DNA from: Blastopirellula retiformator
Lineage (GTDB): Bacteria; Planctomycetota; Planctomycetia; Pirellulales; Pirellulaceae
Direction: 5' to 3'
Assembly (NCBI RefSeq): GCF_007859755.1
Contig: NZ_SJPF01000005.1
Coordinates: forward strand, 396,942 to 460,941
Length of the DNA stretch: 64,000 bases
Under the pieces are notes generated by a model. The model searched no databases and was not told where the DNA came from. It was given only the letters and a program-made list of their open reading frames with translations. A program made the position numbers and the translations under genes. Position 1 is the first letter of the stretch; each line of letters starts with the position of its first letter. Positions 7,945 through 16,362 of the stretch are shown here, in pieces.

Positions 7945-10869
7945 CTACCAGTCGAGCGGCGACAGCCAGGCTTGCTTCAGCTCGTCCAGTTCGGCCGAGA
8001 CGAGCGTCGTCTTGTCGTGCGTGATCGTGACGGTCGGCGCTTCGACGACGGTGCCGATCGCGGCGTGCGGAACGCCGGCCAACAGCGACTGGAACTGCTT
8101 CTCGTTCTCGGCCGGCACTTCGACCAGGAAGCGAGTATTCGATTCGCTGAACAAGAGGCTGACCGCGTGCTTGGCCGCGACGTCATGCGGCATCGCGTCG
8201 AGCGAAACCTCGGCGCCCAGTCCGCCCGCGAACGCCATTTCGGCCAGGGCGACGGCGAGACCACCTTCCGACAAGTCGTGGCACGCTCGGACGAGCCCGC
8301 CATGGATCGCCTTGTGAAGCGAGGTGAAGGTCGCCTTGGCGACGGCCGGATTGACCTTCGGCGCGGCGCCTTCTTTTTGGCCGTGAATCAGGGCCCAGTG
8401 CGAACCGCCCAACTCGTTGAACGTCTTGCCGACGACATAGAGCTTGCTGCCTGCTTTCTTCAGGTCCATCGTCACGCAGCGGCGGACGTCGTCGACCTGA
8501 CCGAGCGCGCTGATCAAGAGCGACGGGGGAATCGAGATCGTCTGCTTCTCCCCCTGGTCGTTAAAGTAGCTGAACTCGTTGTTCAAGCTGTCTTTGCCGG
8601 AGATGAACGGCGTGCCGAGGGCGATCGCCATGTCGTAGCAAGCGATCGCCGAACGAACGAGCGAGCCGAGCGTTTCGGGACGATCGGTATAGCCCCAACA
8701 GAAGTTATCGAGGATCGCAATTTGCGACGGATCGGCGCCGACGGCGACGCAATTGCGCATCGCTTCGTCGATGGCGCTGGTCGCCATGTCGTAGGTGTCA
8801 AAGTCGCCATACCGCGGGTTCATGCCGCACGAGACGACCACGCCGCGGTTGGAAGTCAGCACCGGGCGGACGACAGCCGCGTCGCCAGGACCGTCGTTCA
8901 TCACGCCGACCAGCGGCTTGATGGCGCTGCCGCCTTGCACTTCGTGGTCGTATTGGCGAATGATCCAGTGTTTGCTAGCGACGTTGAGCGAGCCGAGGAT
9001 GCTCTTCAGGTCAGCGGCAAAGTCGCAACTCTTCGCGACCGGCAGCTTCACTTCTTTGACCGGCAGCGGCTTGTAGGTCGCTTCGCGGATGATTGGCGGG
9101 CGTCCGTCGTGCAGGAATTTCATGTCGAGGTCGCCGACCTGCTCGTTGTAATAGAACAACTTCAGGCGGCCGGTCGGAACGTAGCGGCCGATAATGGTCG
9201 CTTCGACTCCTTCGCTGCTGCACAGTTCTTCCAACTCGTCCCATTTGTCGTCGGGCACGGCCAGGATCATGCGCTCTTGGGCTTCGCTGATCCAGATTTC
9301 GGTGTAGGAGAGGCCGTCGTATTTCAGCGGGGCTCGATCGAGCCAAACGTCGGCGCCGATCATCTCGCCCATTTCGCCCACGGCACTCGAGAACCCGCCA
9401 GCGCCGCAGTCGGTGACCGCATTGAACAGCCCACGATCGCGAGCTTCCAGCAGGACGTCGAGCACCATCTTCTCGGTGATCGCGTTGCCGATTTGGACGG
9501 CGCCGCCGGAGAGCGATTCGCTTTCGCTGGTCAGCTCGGCCGAGCTGAACGTGGCGCCATGGATGCCGTCGCGACCGGTTCGTCCACCCAGGGCGACGAT
9601 CAGGTCGTTCGCCTTCGGTTCTTTGAACGAGTGTTGCTGCGGGATCAGCCCGACGTTGCCACAGTAAACGAGCGGGTTACCGAGGTAACGCTCGTCAAAG
9701 TAAACGGCGCCGTTGACGGTCGGAATACCCATCCGGTTGCCGTAGTCGCGCACGCCGCTGACGACGCCGTTCATCACCCGTCGCGGATGGAGCACGCCTT
9801 GCGGCAGCGATTCCGGATCGACATCGGGCGGAGCGAAGCAGAAGACGTCGGTGTTGCAGATCGGCTTGGCGCCCATGCCGGTCCCCATTGGATCGCGGAC
9901 AACGCCGCCGATGCCGGTGTTGGCGCCACCGTAAGGTTCCAGCGCCGACGGGTGGTTGTGGGTTTCGACCTTGAAGACGACGTTGTGCTCTTCGTCAAAG
10001 CGGACGATGCCGGCGTTGTCTTGGAAGACGCTGACGCACCAGTCCTTGTCACCCAGCGATTCGCGAATCTCCTGCGTCGCCGCGAAGATCGTTTCCTTCA
10101 ACATGTTATTGAAGCTGCGTTTCCCCTTTTCGTCTTCGTAGGCGATCCGGCCGGCCAGGGTTTTGTGGCTGCAGTGCTCGCTCCAGGTTTGAGCGACCGA
10201 TTCCAGCTCGATGTCGGTCGGGTCGCGGCCCAGTTCGACAAAGTACTTTTGAATCGTCTGCATTTCGACCAGCGTCAGGTAGAGCTGACCTTCCTTGCTC
10301 AGCTTGGTTAGACCGGCGTCATCGAGTTTGCGGATCGGCGTCGTCTGCAGGGCGAACTCGTACGGCTTGCCGAACGAAAGCTTCTCGAACGGAATCGGGC
10401 CGACGATCACTTGCTCGATCGCGTCGTTGGCCAGCAGCTTATTGCAGAGTTTCTCGAACTGGGCCTGCGGTAGTTCCGGCAACCAATACTTGCGGAACGT
10501 GCGAACCGCGGCGACCGATTGGCCGAAGTCGGCGATCGCGGTGGTCGTACTTTGTGCGACCGGATCCATCACGCCCGGCTTGGGCAAGACGTAGACCTGC
10601 TGCGACAGCTCAGCCTTGGGCGCCTGCGAGAGGGAGTCGGCGCCGGCCTCGTCGATCTTGGCCGTTTCGACCACCGTATCGCACAGCAGTTGATCGGAGA
10701 GCAGTTCGACGTACTCGCGATTGAATTCGGCTTGGATCAGGAACCCGCGCGCCGTCGCGACGTGCAGATCCGACGCCAGACCGAGATCGGCCGCGGCGGC
10801 AATAAGCGAATCAGCGGCAGCGTCGCGCTCGTCAGCGGACGGATAGATATCAATTTCCCACAGCGTCAC
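7945..10869 (-). CDS. purL: PurS-PurL fusion: phosphoribosylformylglycinamidine synthase
   Basis: ATP-dependent conversion of FGAR to FGAM, acting with PurQ. At 974 aa it is longer than small PurL (about 740) and shorter than one-chain large PurL (about 1300). The first 200 residues hold two PurS-like segments: 1-75, and about 90-165, with VYVLPKPGVMDPVAQ matching the PurS start. The catalytic part follows: WSEHCSHKTLAGR around 230, VETHNHPSALEPYGGANTG around 300 (metal/ATP region), GGRTGRDGIHGATFSSAELT around 430, and a second AIRS-type half to the end. The stop overlaps nothing; the start overlaps the end of tyrA by 20 bases, so the three genes are probably one unit with tyrA first. Confidence 0.93.
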   Translation of the reverse strand: MTLWEIDIYPSADERDAAADSLIAAAADLGLASDLHVATARGFLIQAEFNREYVELLSDQLLCDTVVETAKIDEAGADSLSQAPKAELSQQVYVLPKPGVMDPVAQSTTTAIADFGQSVAAVRTFRKYWLPELPQAQFEKLCNKLLANDAIEQVIVGPIPFEKLSFGKPYEFALQTTPIRKLDDAGLTKLSKEGQLYLTLVEMQTIQKYFVELGRDPTDIELESVAQTWSEHCSHKTLAGRIAYEDEKGKRSFNNMLKETIFAATQEIRESLGDKDWCVSVFQDNAGIVRFDEEHNVVFKVETHNHPSALEPYGGANTGIGGVVRDPMGTGMGAKPICNTDVFCFAPPDVDPESLPQGVLHPRRVMNGVVSGVRDYGNRMGIPTVNGAVYFDERYLGNPLVYCGNVGLIPQQHSFKEPKANDLIVALGGRTGRDGIHGATFSSAELTSESESLSGGAVQIGNAITEKMVLDVLLEARDRGLFNAVTDCGAGGFSSAVGEMGEMIGADVWLDRAPLKYDGLSYTEIWISEAQERMILAVPDDKWDELEELCSSEGVEATIIGRYVPTGRLKLFYYNEQVGDLDMKFLHDGRPPIIREATYKPLPVKEVKLPVAKSCDFAADLKSILGSLNVASKHWIIRQYDHEVQGGSAIKPLVGVMNDGPGDAAVVRPVLTSNRGVVVSCGMNPRYGDFDTYDMATSAIDEAMRNCVAVGADPSQIAILDNFCWGYTDRPETLGSLVRSAIACYDMAIALGTPFISGKDSLNNEFSYFNDQGEKQTISIPPSLLISALGQVDDVRRCVTMDLKKAGSKLYVVGKTFNELGGSHWALIHGQKEGAAPKVNPAVAKATFTSLHKAIHGGLVRACHDLSEGGLAVALAEMAFAGGLGAEVSLDAMPHDVAAKHAVSLLFSESNTRFLVEVPAENEKQFQSLLAGVPHAAIGTVVEAPTVTITHDKTTLVSAELDELKQAWLSPLDW

Positions 10870-11692
10870 GGCGATTTTTTCCGTCGTTTAGGAGTTTTTC
10901 GAGCTTGGCGTCATTCTCGCTTTCGAGCGATTCACGCAAAGCCGCCAGCACTTTCTCAAACTTGTCGAGCGCCTTCAAGACGTGGCCTCGATTCGATGTA
11001 AATATCTGTCGCCACAGCGCGGCGTCGCCACCGGCGATCCGCGTGGTGTCGTACCAGCCGGTTGCGGTTAGGGGCAGCCATTTCTCGGGGGTGGTCGCCG
11101 CTACGGCCGCCGCCGCCCAGTGAGGCAGATGGCTGGTGAAGGCCAGCGCCTCGTCATGTTCTTTCGGTTCCATCCAGACGACGGTCGCGCCGAGCGCCGT
11201 CCAGAGATCTTCGATCGTCTCGGCTGCCGCCTGGTCGGTCTTGGCGGTTGGCGTCAGCACTACCGTGCGGTCGACAAACAGGCCGGCGTCGGCATGTTTG
11301 GGGCCTGCTTTGGCGCCCCCGGCCAGCGGATGGCCGCCGACAAACCGGGCGTTCTTCAGACCTTTGTTCAGTGCGGCGACGATTTCTCCCTTGGTGCTGC
11401 CGGCGTCGGTCACAATCGTGCCTGGCTGACAGTGGCGATCGACTTGCTGCACCAGATGAACGATTTTGTCGACCGGAGCGCAGATGATCACCAACTCGGC
11501 ATTCTCAACCCCGGCGTCAATATCGGTCGCCGCCTGGTCAATTGCGCCAACTTTCAGAGCGTCCGCCAAACTTTCCTGACTTCGCCCGACCCCGACAATC
11601 TTCTTGGCTAACCCGCGAGCCCGCATCGCCAGACCGATCGAACCGCCGATCAGGCCGACTCCGACGATCGTGGCTTGGTTCCACTGGGGCAT
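10850..11692 (-). CDS. tyrA: Prephenate/arogenate dehydrogenase
   Basis: NAD(P)-dependent oxidative decarboxylation in tyrosine synthesis. 280 aa. The dinucleotide-binding start ATIVGVGLIGGSIGLAMRARG has GxGLIGGSIG at 11-20, and then DAGSTKGEIV and FVGGHPLAGGAKAGP (substrate histidine and specificity region), TSHLPHWAAAAVA and GWYDTTRIAGGD all fit the TyrA family. The frame can be extended nine codons to a TTG at 11719. Neither start has a good ribosome site, and the ATG at 11692 fits the family N-terminus better. No chorismate mutase or ACT domain is present. It overlaps the start of purL by 20 bases, which suggests coupling. Confidence 0.9.
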   Translation of the reverse strand: MPQWNQATIVGVGLIGGSIGLAMRARGLAKKIVGVGRSQESLADALKVGAIDQAATDIDAGVENAELVIICAPVDKIVHLVQQVDRHCQPGTIVTDAGSTKGEIVAALNKGLKNARFVGGHPLAGGAKAGPKHADAGLFVDRTVVLTPTAKTDQAAAETIEDLWTALGATVVWMEPKEHDEALAFTSHLPHWAAAAVAATTPEKWLPLTATGWYDTTRIAGGDAALWRQIFTSNRGHVLKALDKFEKVLAALRESLESENDAKLEKLLNDGKNRRDAVGN

Positions 11693-11853
11693 GGGGGCTT
11701 TGTGGGGTGTTAGTAGCAATTGGCTAATTTCGAGAATCGATTAGTTTAACAAAATCTGATCCATTAGGCGGAGGGGCTAGGCGCTCCCATGGGCGAATTC
11801 CCCAGGTATCTTGGGAAGGAAACCGTTCCGACTCCCATAAATCGCGAGATGGC

Positions 11854-12906
11854 ATGTTTTTTTCCCCACGCATCGGACTTCAGACCCTCGTCCAGCTTTG
11901 CCGGCGGGTCGGAACGCAGCTGGACGCAGGTGTGGATGACCGCACCATCTGGCGGCGCGAAGTCGAGCGGGCTCATGGCGCCCAGCGGCGGGTGATGGAA
12001 GAGATTCGTGATGGGGTTGAGCGGGGATCAACCTTGGGGGACGCTTTGAAGCGAACCGGCGACTACTTTCCGCATGTTTTTCGTGAAATGGTCCGCCTGG
12101 GGGACGAAACGGGACATCTTGATCGGATACTGCAGGAACTGTCGGAACGGTACGAACATCGGCTCCAGCTCCGCCGGTCGTTTCTGGCGGGGATCGCCTG
12201 GCCGATGATCCAGCTGATTTTTGCAGTCGTCTTTGTTGGGCTGCTGATCTGGTTCATGGGCTTCCTGGGCCGTACGACGGGAAAACCGATCGACATCCTG
12301 GGGTTCGGGCTGGTCGGTACCTCGGGCATGCTCACCTATTTTTCGATCGTCGGCGCCATCGTGTTCGGCAGCGGGGTGATTTGGATGTTCTATCGCCAGG
12401 GGCAGCTCGATTTTTTGCCGATCGGCCGAATCGCGATGAACATCCCCGGAGTCGGCGCCCCACTCAAAACGATCGCCCTGTCGCAAATGGCCTGGACGCT
12501 GGCGCTGACCACCGGCGGCGGGCTCGACGCACGCCGGGCGATTCGACTCGGTCTTGAGTCCACCCACAGCGACTACTACACGCAGTTCATCGACCAGGTC
12601 GATCGCGAGATTTTGGCCGGGGAAGAAATCGGCGACGCGCTGCGGCACACCGGCGTCTTTCCGGAAGAGTTTCTCGACGCCATCTACACCGGCGAGCTGA
12701 CCGGCCGAATTTCGGAGATGATGGAGAAACTGTCGGACGACTATCAGTCTCGTGCGAAGGCAGCGCTCAACATGCTGGCGATGATCGCCGGTTTTGGCGT
12801 TTGGCTGTTGGTGGCGGGGTTGTTGGTGACGTTGATTTTCCGGATCTTCTTCAACGCCTACTTGGGGCCGATGAACGAGGCGCTGGATGACTTGAATGGT
12901 TTCTAG
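11854..12906 (+). CDS. Type II secretion system F-like membrane protein
   Basis: A GspF/PilC-type inner-membrane platform protein, 350 aa. The first T2SSF domain (about 10-135) has the family motif LGDETGHLD at 82-90 and ends in a membrane helix (115-138). A second helix lies at 160-180, and the second T2SSF domain (about 205-335) has ALTTGGGLDARRAI and YTGELTGRISEMM and ends in a helix at 308-333. Both cytoplasmic domains and three helices are intact, but the protein is shorter than GspF (about 400 aa). No secretin, ATPase or pilin gene lies nearby, so its machine must be encoded elsewhere or the protein acts alone. Confidence 0.87.
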   Translation: MFFSPRIGLQTLVQLCRRVGTQLDAGVDDRTIWRREVERAHGAQRRVMEEIRDGVERGSTLGDALKRTGDYFPHVFREMVRLGDETGHLDRILQELSERYEHRLQLRRSFLAGIAWPMIQLIFAVVFVGLLIWFMGFLGRTTGKPIDILGFGLVGTSGMLTYFSIVGAIVFGSGVIWMFYRQGQLDFLPIGRIAMNIPGVGAPLKTIALSQMAWTLALTTGGGLDARRAIRLGLESTHSDYYTQFIDQVDREILAGEEIGDALRHTGVFPEEFLDAIYTGELTGRISEMMEKLSDDYQSRAKAALNMLAMIAGFGVWLLVAGLLVTLIFRIFFNAYLGPMNEALDDLNGF

Positions 12907-13032
12907 CGGCCAGATTTTCAGGGTGAGTTCTACCAACTAGCCAATGTATGGGGGATGGCCCTATTGTGGAAAAACCACGTGTTCGGTGCGAGAACCTTCC
13001 TGGGTTCGCAAACGATCTCACATCCGCTTTAA

Positions 13033-13181
13033 CAGTCCGTTGATTTTCTCGTCGGACTGCGTGATCGCACGGATGCGATCCCAAAATAACGACGTAAGTC
13101 GTTATTTTGCGAGCCGCGAAGAGCTATGCTCTGAGCCTGGCGAGGTTGAAAAATGCCACGATGGCATTTTTCAACAGGCAG
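13033..13181 (+). repeat. 149-bp multi-hairpin dispersed repeat, copy 1
   Basis: The same 149-base sequence recurs at 62386-62534 with four substitutions and no gaps. Hairpins in order: CAGTCCG/CGGACTG (13033-13039 with 13053-13059); GATCGCA/TGCGATC with loop CGGA (13063-13080); an 11-bp perfect stem around loop GTAA (13083-13108); AGAGC/GCTCT (13120-13132); and a 13-bp perfect stem around loop CGA (13146-13174). It sits in a 419-base gap between the secretion F-like gene and the PSD1 gene. The rest of that gap shows no gene. It may be a structured RNA, a non-autonomous mobile element, or both. Confidence 0.85.
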
Positions 13182-13325
13182 TTGAGCCTTGCAAAGCCGG
13201 TATGACTTTACTGGGCGTCTCCCCTCTTTCTCTCTGGTAATCGTCTCCTGGGAAAACTACCTTGAAGTTTGCATCGAGCGTCTGCGATACTTCGCTCCCG
13301 CCACCACTCTCTTTGAGAAGGGCTC

Positions 13326-16300
13326 ATGCAGCATTCCCGCCTATTTTCTGCCTGCCTGGTTTTTTTGCTCGTTCCGCTCTCGTCGCTCGCGGCGGCGGAG
13401 ATCGATTTCAATCGCGACATCCGTCCGCTGTTTGCGTCGAAATGTATTGCCTGTCATGGCCCTGACGAAGGTCATCGCGAAGCCGATCTGCGGTTGGACG
13501 AGCGGGACGCGGCGATTGAGTATGGCGCGATCACGCCTGGTTCGCCGGACGAGAGTTTGCTGCTGGAGCGGATCTTGACCGATGATCATGATCTGCAGAT
13601 GCCGCCGCCCCCTACCAACGATACGCTGACGGCGGACGAAAAGAAGTTGTTCACGCAGTGGATCAAAGAAGGGGCGCCCTACGCGAAACATTGGGCGTTT
13701 GTCCATCCGCAGACATCTCCCCTGCCGGAAGTTGCCGATGCCGGCTGGGCGAAAGGCCCGCTCGATTCGTACATACTCGCGCGGCTTGAACAGGAAGGCT
13801 TAACGCCATCACCCCAGGCCGATCGCTACGCATTGATTCGCCGGGTCTCGCTTGATTTGACGGGCCTGCCGCCGACGCCGGAAGAGGCGGAGGCGTTTGC
13901 CAATGATCCTGATCCGGGCGCTTACGAAAAGCTGGTCGATCATCTACTGGCTTCTCCCCGCTATGGCGAACGTTGGGCGCGGGACTGGCTCGACTTGGTC
14001 CGCTATTCTGACACCAACGGCTATGAGAAGGATCGAGAGCGTTCGATCTGGCCCTACCGCGATTGGGTCATTCAGGCGATCAACAACGACATGCCGTACG
14101 ATCAATTCTCGATCGAACAGATCGCTGGAGACATGTTGCCGAAAGCGACCGAAAGCCAAAAAGTTGCAACCGGTTTTCATCGCAACACGATGCTCAACGA
14201 AGAAGGGGGCATCGACCCGCTCGAGTTTCGCTTCTATGCGATGATCGATCGAGTCTCGACGACCGGCACGATCTGGTTGGGGATGACGGTCGGTTGCGCT
14301 CAGTGCCACACGCACAAGTACGATCCAATCACGCACACCGACTTCTACAGCTTCATGGCGCTGCTCAACAACGCGGATGAACCGGATCAGGTGCTGAAGC
14401 GTCCGGCGATTGTCGAGCAGCGGGCAAAGCTGTTGGCCGAGATCGAAACGCTGGAGTCGGCGCTCCCCAATCAGTTTCCGCCGGCCGAAGGTGATGGACC
14501 GATCGAGCAGCGGCGCCACGCAAATCTGGAAAAGCGGAAAGCGGCCTGGCTGGCCGAAGCCGAGGCGAATGCGACCCCGTGGCAAACGCTGATGGCGTCG
14601 AAGCTGGAAACGAACTTGCCGAAGCTGGAAACGCTGGCCGATGGTTCAATCTTTTCGAGCGGCGACATAACGAAGCGCGACGTCTTTACGCTGACCTTTC
14701 CGATCGACCCATCGCAGTTGCCGCTGACGGCACTTCGCTTGGAGGTCTTGCCCGATGAACGTCTCCCGGCCGGCGGACCAGGGCGCTCGTACTACGAAGG
14801 ACGCCAGGGCGATTTCTTTTTGAGTGAACTGTCAGCAAAGCTGGGGGACCAGCCGATCCCGCTTACCGCCGCATCGCATAGCTACGGCAAGATCAGCATC
14901 GGCAGCGGTAGCGCCGATGCAGCGAATGTACTCGACGGCGATGGTTCGACTGGTTGGGGAACCGCCCAGCGTGAAGGGGAAGCGAATCAGCTGGTCGTCA
15001 ATATGGCCGAGCCGATTACCAGCCCCGGCGATCTGACGATCGAGCTATTGTTCGAGCGGCACTTTGCCGCCAGTTTGGGCCGCTTTCGGATCTCGGCGGC
15101 CAGTTTACAAGTCGAAGCAATCGCCAAGTCGATGACGACCGAAGTCGAAATGATCTTGGTGAAGAAGGTCGAAGCACGGACGGCCGAGGAAACGAAACGG
15201 CTTGACCACTACTATCTTTCGGTAGCGCCCGCGCTGGCCGCGGCTCGCAAGCCAATTGATCAGCTACGCAAGAAGCTGCCGCAGTTCCCAACGTCGATGG
15301 TGATGCTGGAGCGGCCCGCCGACAATCCACGGGAAACGTTCCGCCATCATCGAGGTGAGTACCTCAGTCCGAAGGAAAAGGTGACGCCGCGGATTCCGGA
15401 GTTCTTGGGGATGGAATCGAAGGAGGCGCCAGCCGATCGACTAGAGCTGGCCAAGTGGCTGGTAAGTCGCGAGAACCCGCTGGCGGCCCGCGTTGCAGTG
15501 AATCGGTGGTGGCAGGCCTTTTTTGGCCGCGGCCTGGTCGAAAGCAGCGGCGATTTTGGGACGCAATCGCAGCCGCCGTCGCATCCTGAGCTACTCGACT
15601 ATCTCGCTTGCTCGCTGATGGAAAACGACTGGTCGATGAAGCAGCTGCATCGCGAGATCGTGCTGAGCGCCACCTATCGGCAAGATTCGCGACAGACCGA
15701 AAAGCTGAAGTCGGCCGATCCGCAGAACCGTCTGCTGGCGCGGGGGCCGCGATTGCGTATCGACGCCGAGATGGTCCGCGACGCGATGCTGCTGGCCAGC
15801 GGTAAGCTGTCGGACAAGATGTACGGCCGCGGCGTCTTTCCGCCGCAACCGGCCAGCGTGACGGCGCTTGCCTACGGCGGATTCCGCTGGAACGAGTCGC
15901 AGGGCGAAGATCGGTATCGCCGCTCGATCTACACCTTCAGCAAACGGACGGCGCCGTTCGCCGCCTTCGCCGTGTTTGACGCTCCCAGCGGCGAAGTTTG
16001 TACCGCCAAACGGGATCGCAGTAACACGCCGCTGCAGGCGCTCACGTTGCTGAACGACGCGATGTATATCGAACTGGCGCGAGCGCTGGCCGCCGCGGCG
16101 GCCAGCGAAGCGACGACCGAACAGGCGATCGCCGAGAATCTGTTTCGGCGTCTGATGACTCGCCCGCCGACGCCGGAGGAGGTGAAGGCGATCTTGCAAT
16201 ATCGCCAGACGCAGCTGACGCGGTTGCAGGCAGGCGAACTGGACGCGGCGAAAATCGGCGGCGGCGAAAGCTCTTCGCCGGAAGCTGCCGCTTGGGTGAT

Positions 16301-16349
16301 GACGGCTCGAACGCTGATGAACCTGGACGAAGCGATTACCAAGTCTTAA
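13326..16349 (+). CDS. PSD1 / DUF1549 / DUF1553 domain protein (planctomycete cytochrome-like)
   Basis: A 1007-aa exported protein. The signal peptide is about residues 1-23. A planctomycete cytochrome C domain (PSD1) follows with the haem site CIACH at 40-44 and LRLDERDAAIEYG. DUF1549 spans about 145-350 and contains a second CxxCH (CAQCHTHKYDPITHTDFY). The middle (about 440-640) is a less conserved beta-rich insert, and DUF1553 spans about 690-960 (NRWWQAFFGRGLVESSGDFG, HPELLDYLA, NTPLQALTLLNDAMYIE). It is always paired with DUF1501 in planctomycetes, as here (13 bases downstream). The pair is often linked to polysaccharide breakdown, but its reaction is not known. Covalent haem binding is inferred from the two CxxCH sites. 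Confidence 0.93.
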   Translation: MQHSRLFSACLVFLLVPLSSLAAAEIDFNRDIRPLFASKCIACHGPDEGHREADLRLDERDAAIEYGAITPGSPDESLLLERILTDDHDLQMPPPPTNDTLTADEKKLFTQWIKEGAPYAKHWAFVHPQTSPLPEVADAGWAKGPLDSYILARLEQEGLTPSPQADRYALIRRVSLDLTGLPPTPEEAEAFANDPDPGAYEKLVDHLLASPRYGERWARDWLDLVRYSDTNGYEKDRERSIWPYRDWVIQAINNDMPYDQFSIEQIAGDMLPKATESQKVATGFHRNTMLNEEGGIDPLEFRFYAMIDRVSTTGTIWLGMTVGCAQCHTHKYDPITHTDFYSFMALLNNADEPDQVLKRPAIVEQRAKLLAEIETLESALPNQFPPAEGDGPIEQRRHANLEKRKAAWLAEAEANATPWQTLMASKLETNLPKLETLADGSIFSSGDITKRDVFTLTFPIDPSQLPLTALRLEVLPDERLPAGGPGRSYYEGRQGDFFLSELSAKLGDQPIPLTAASHSYGKISIGSGSADAANVLDGDGSTGWGTAQREGEANQLVVNMAEPITSPGDLTIELLFERHFAASLGRFRISAASLQVEAIAKSMTTEVEMILVKKVEARTAEETKRLDHYYLSVAPALAAARKPIDQLRKKLPQFPTSMVMLERPADNPRETFRHHRGEYLSPKEKVTPRIPEFLGMESKEAPADRLELAKWLVSRENPLAARVAVNRWWQAFFGRGLVESSGDFGTQSQPPSHPELLDYLACSLMENDWSMKQLHREIVLSATYRQDSRQTEKLKSADPQNRLLARGPRLRIDAEMVRDAMLLASGKLSDKMYGRGVFPPQPASVTALAYGGFRWNESQGEDRYRRSIYTFSKRTAPFAAFAVFDAPSGEVCTAKRDRSNTPLQALTLLNDAMYIELARALAAAAASEATTEQAIAENLFRRLMTRPPTPEEVKAILQYRQTQLTRLQAGELDAAKIGGGESSSPEAAAWVMTARTLMNLDEAITKS

Positions 16350-16362
16350 GGAAGACCGCTCG

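Noticed and set aside
7972..10311. 779-codon open frame on the plus strand opposite purL
   Set aside because: Antisense shadow of the GC-rich purL gene: Arg/Asp/Val-rich, no family pattern, and purL on the other strand matches its family throughout.
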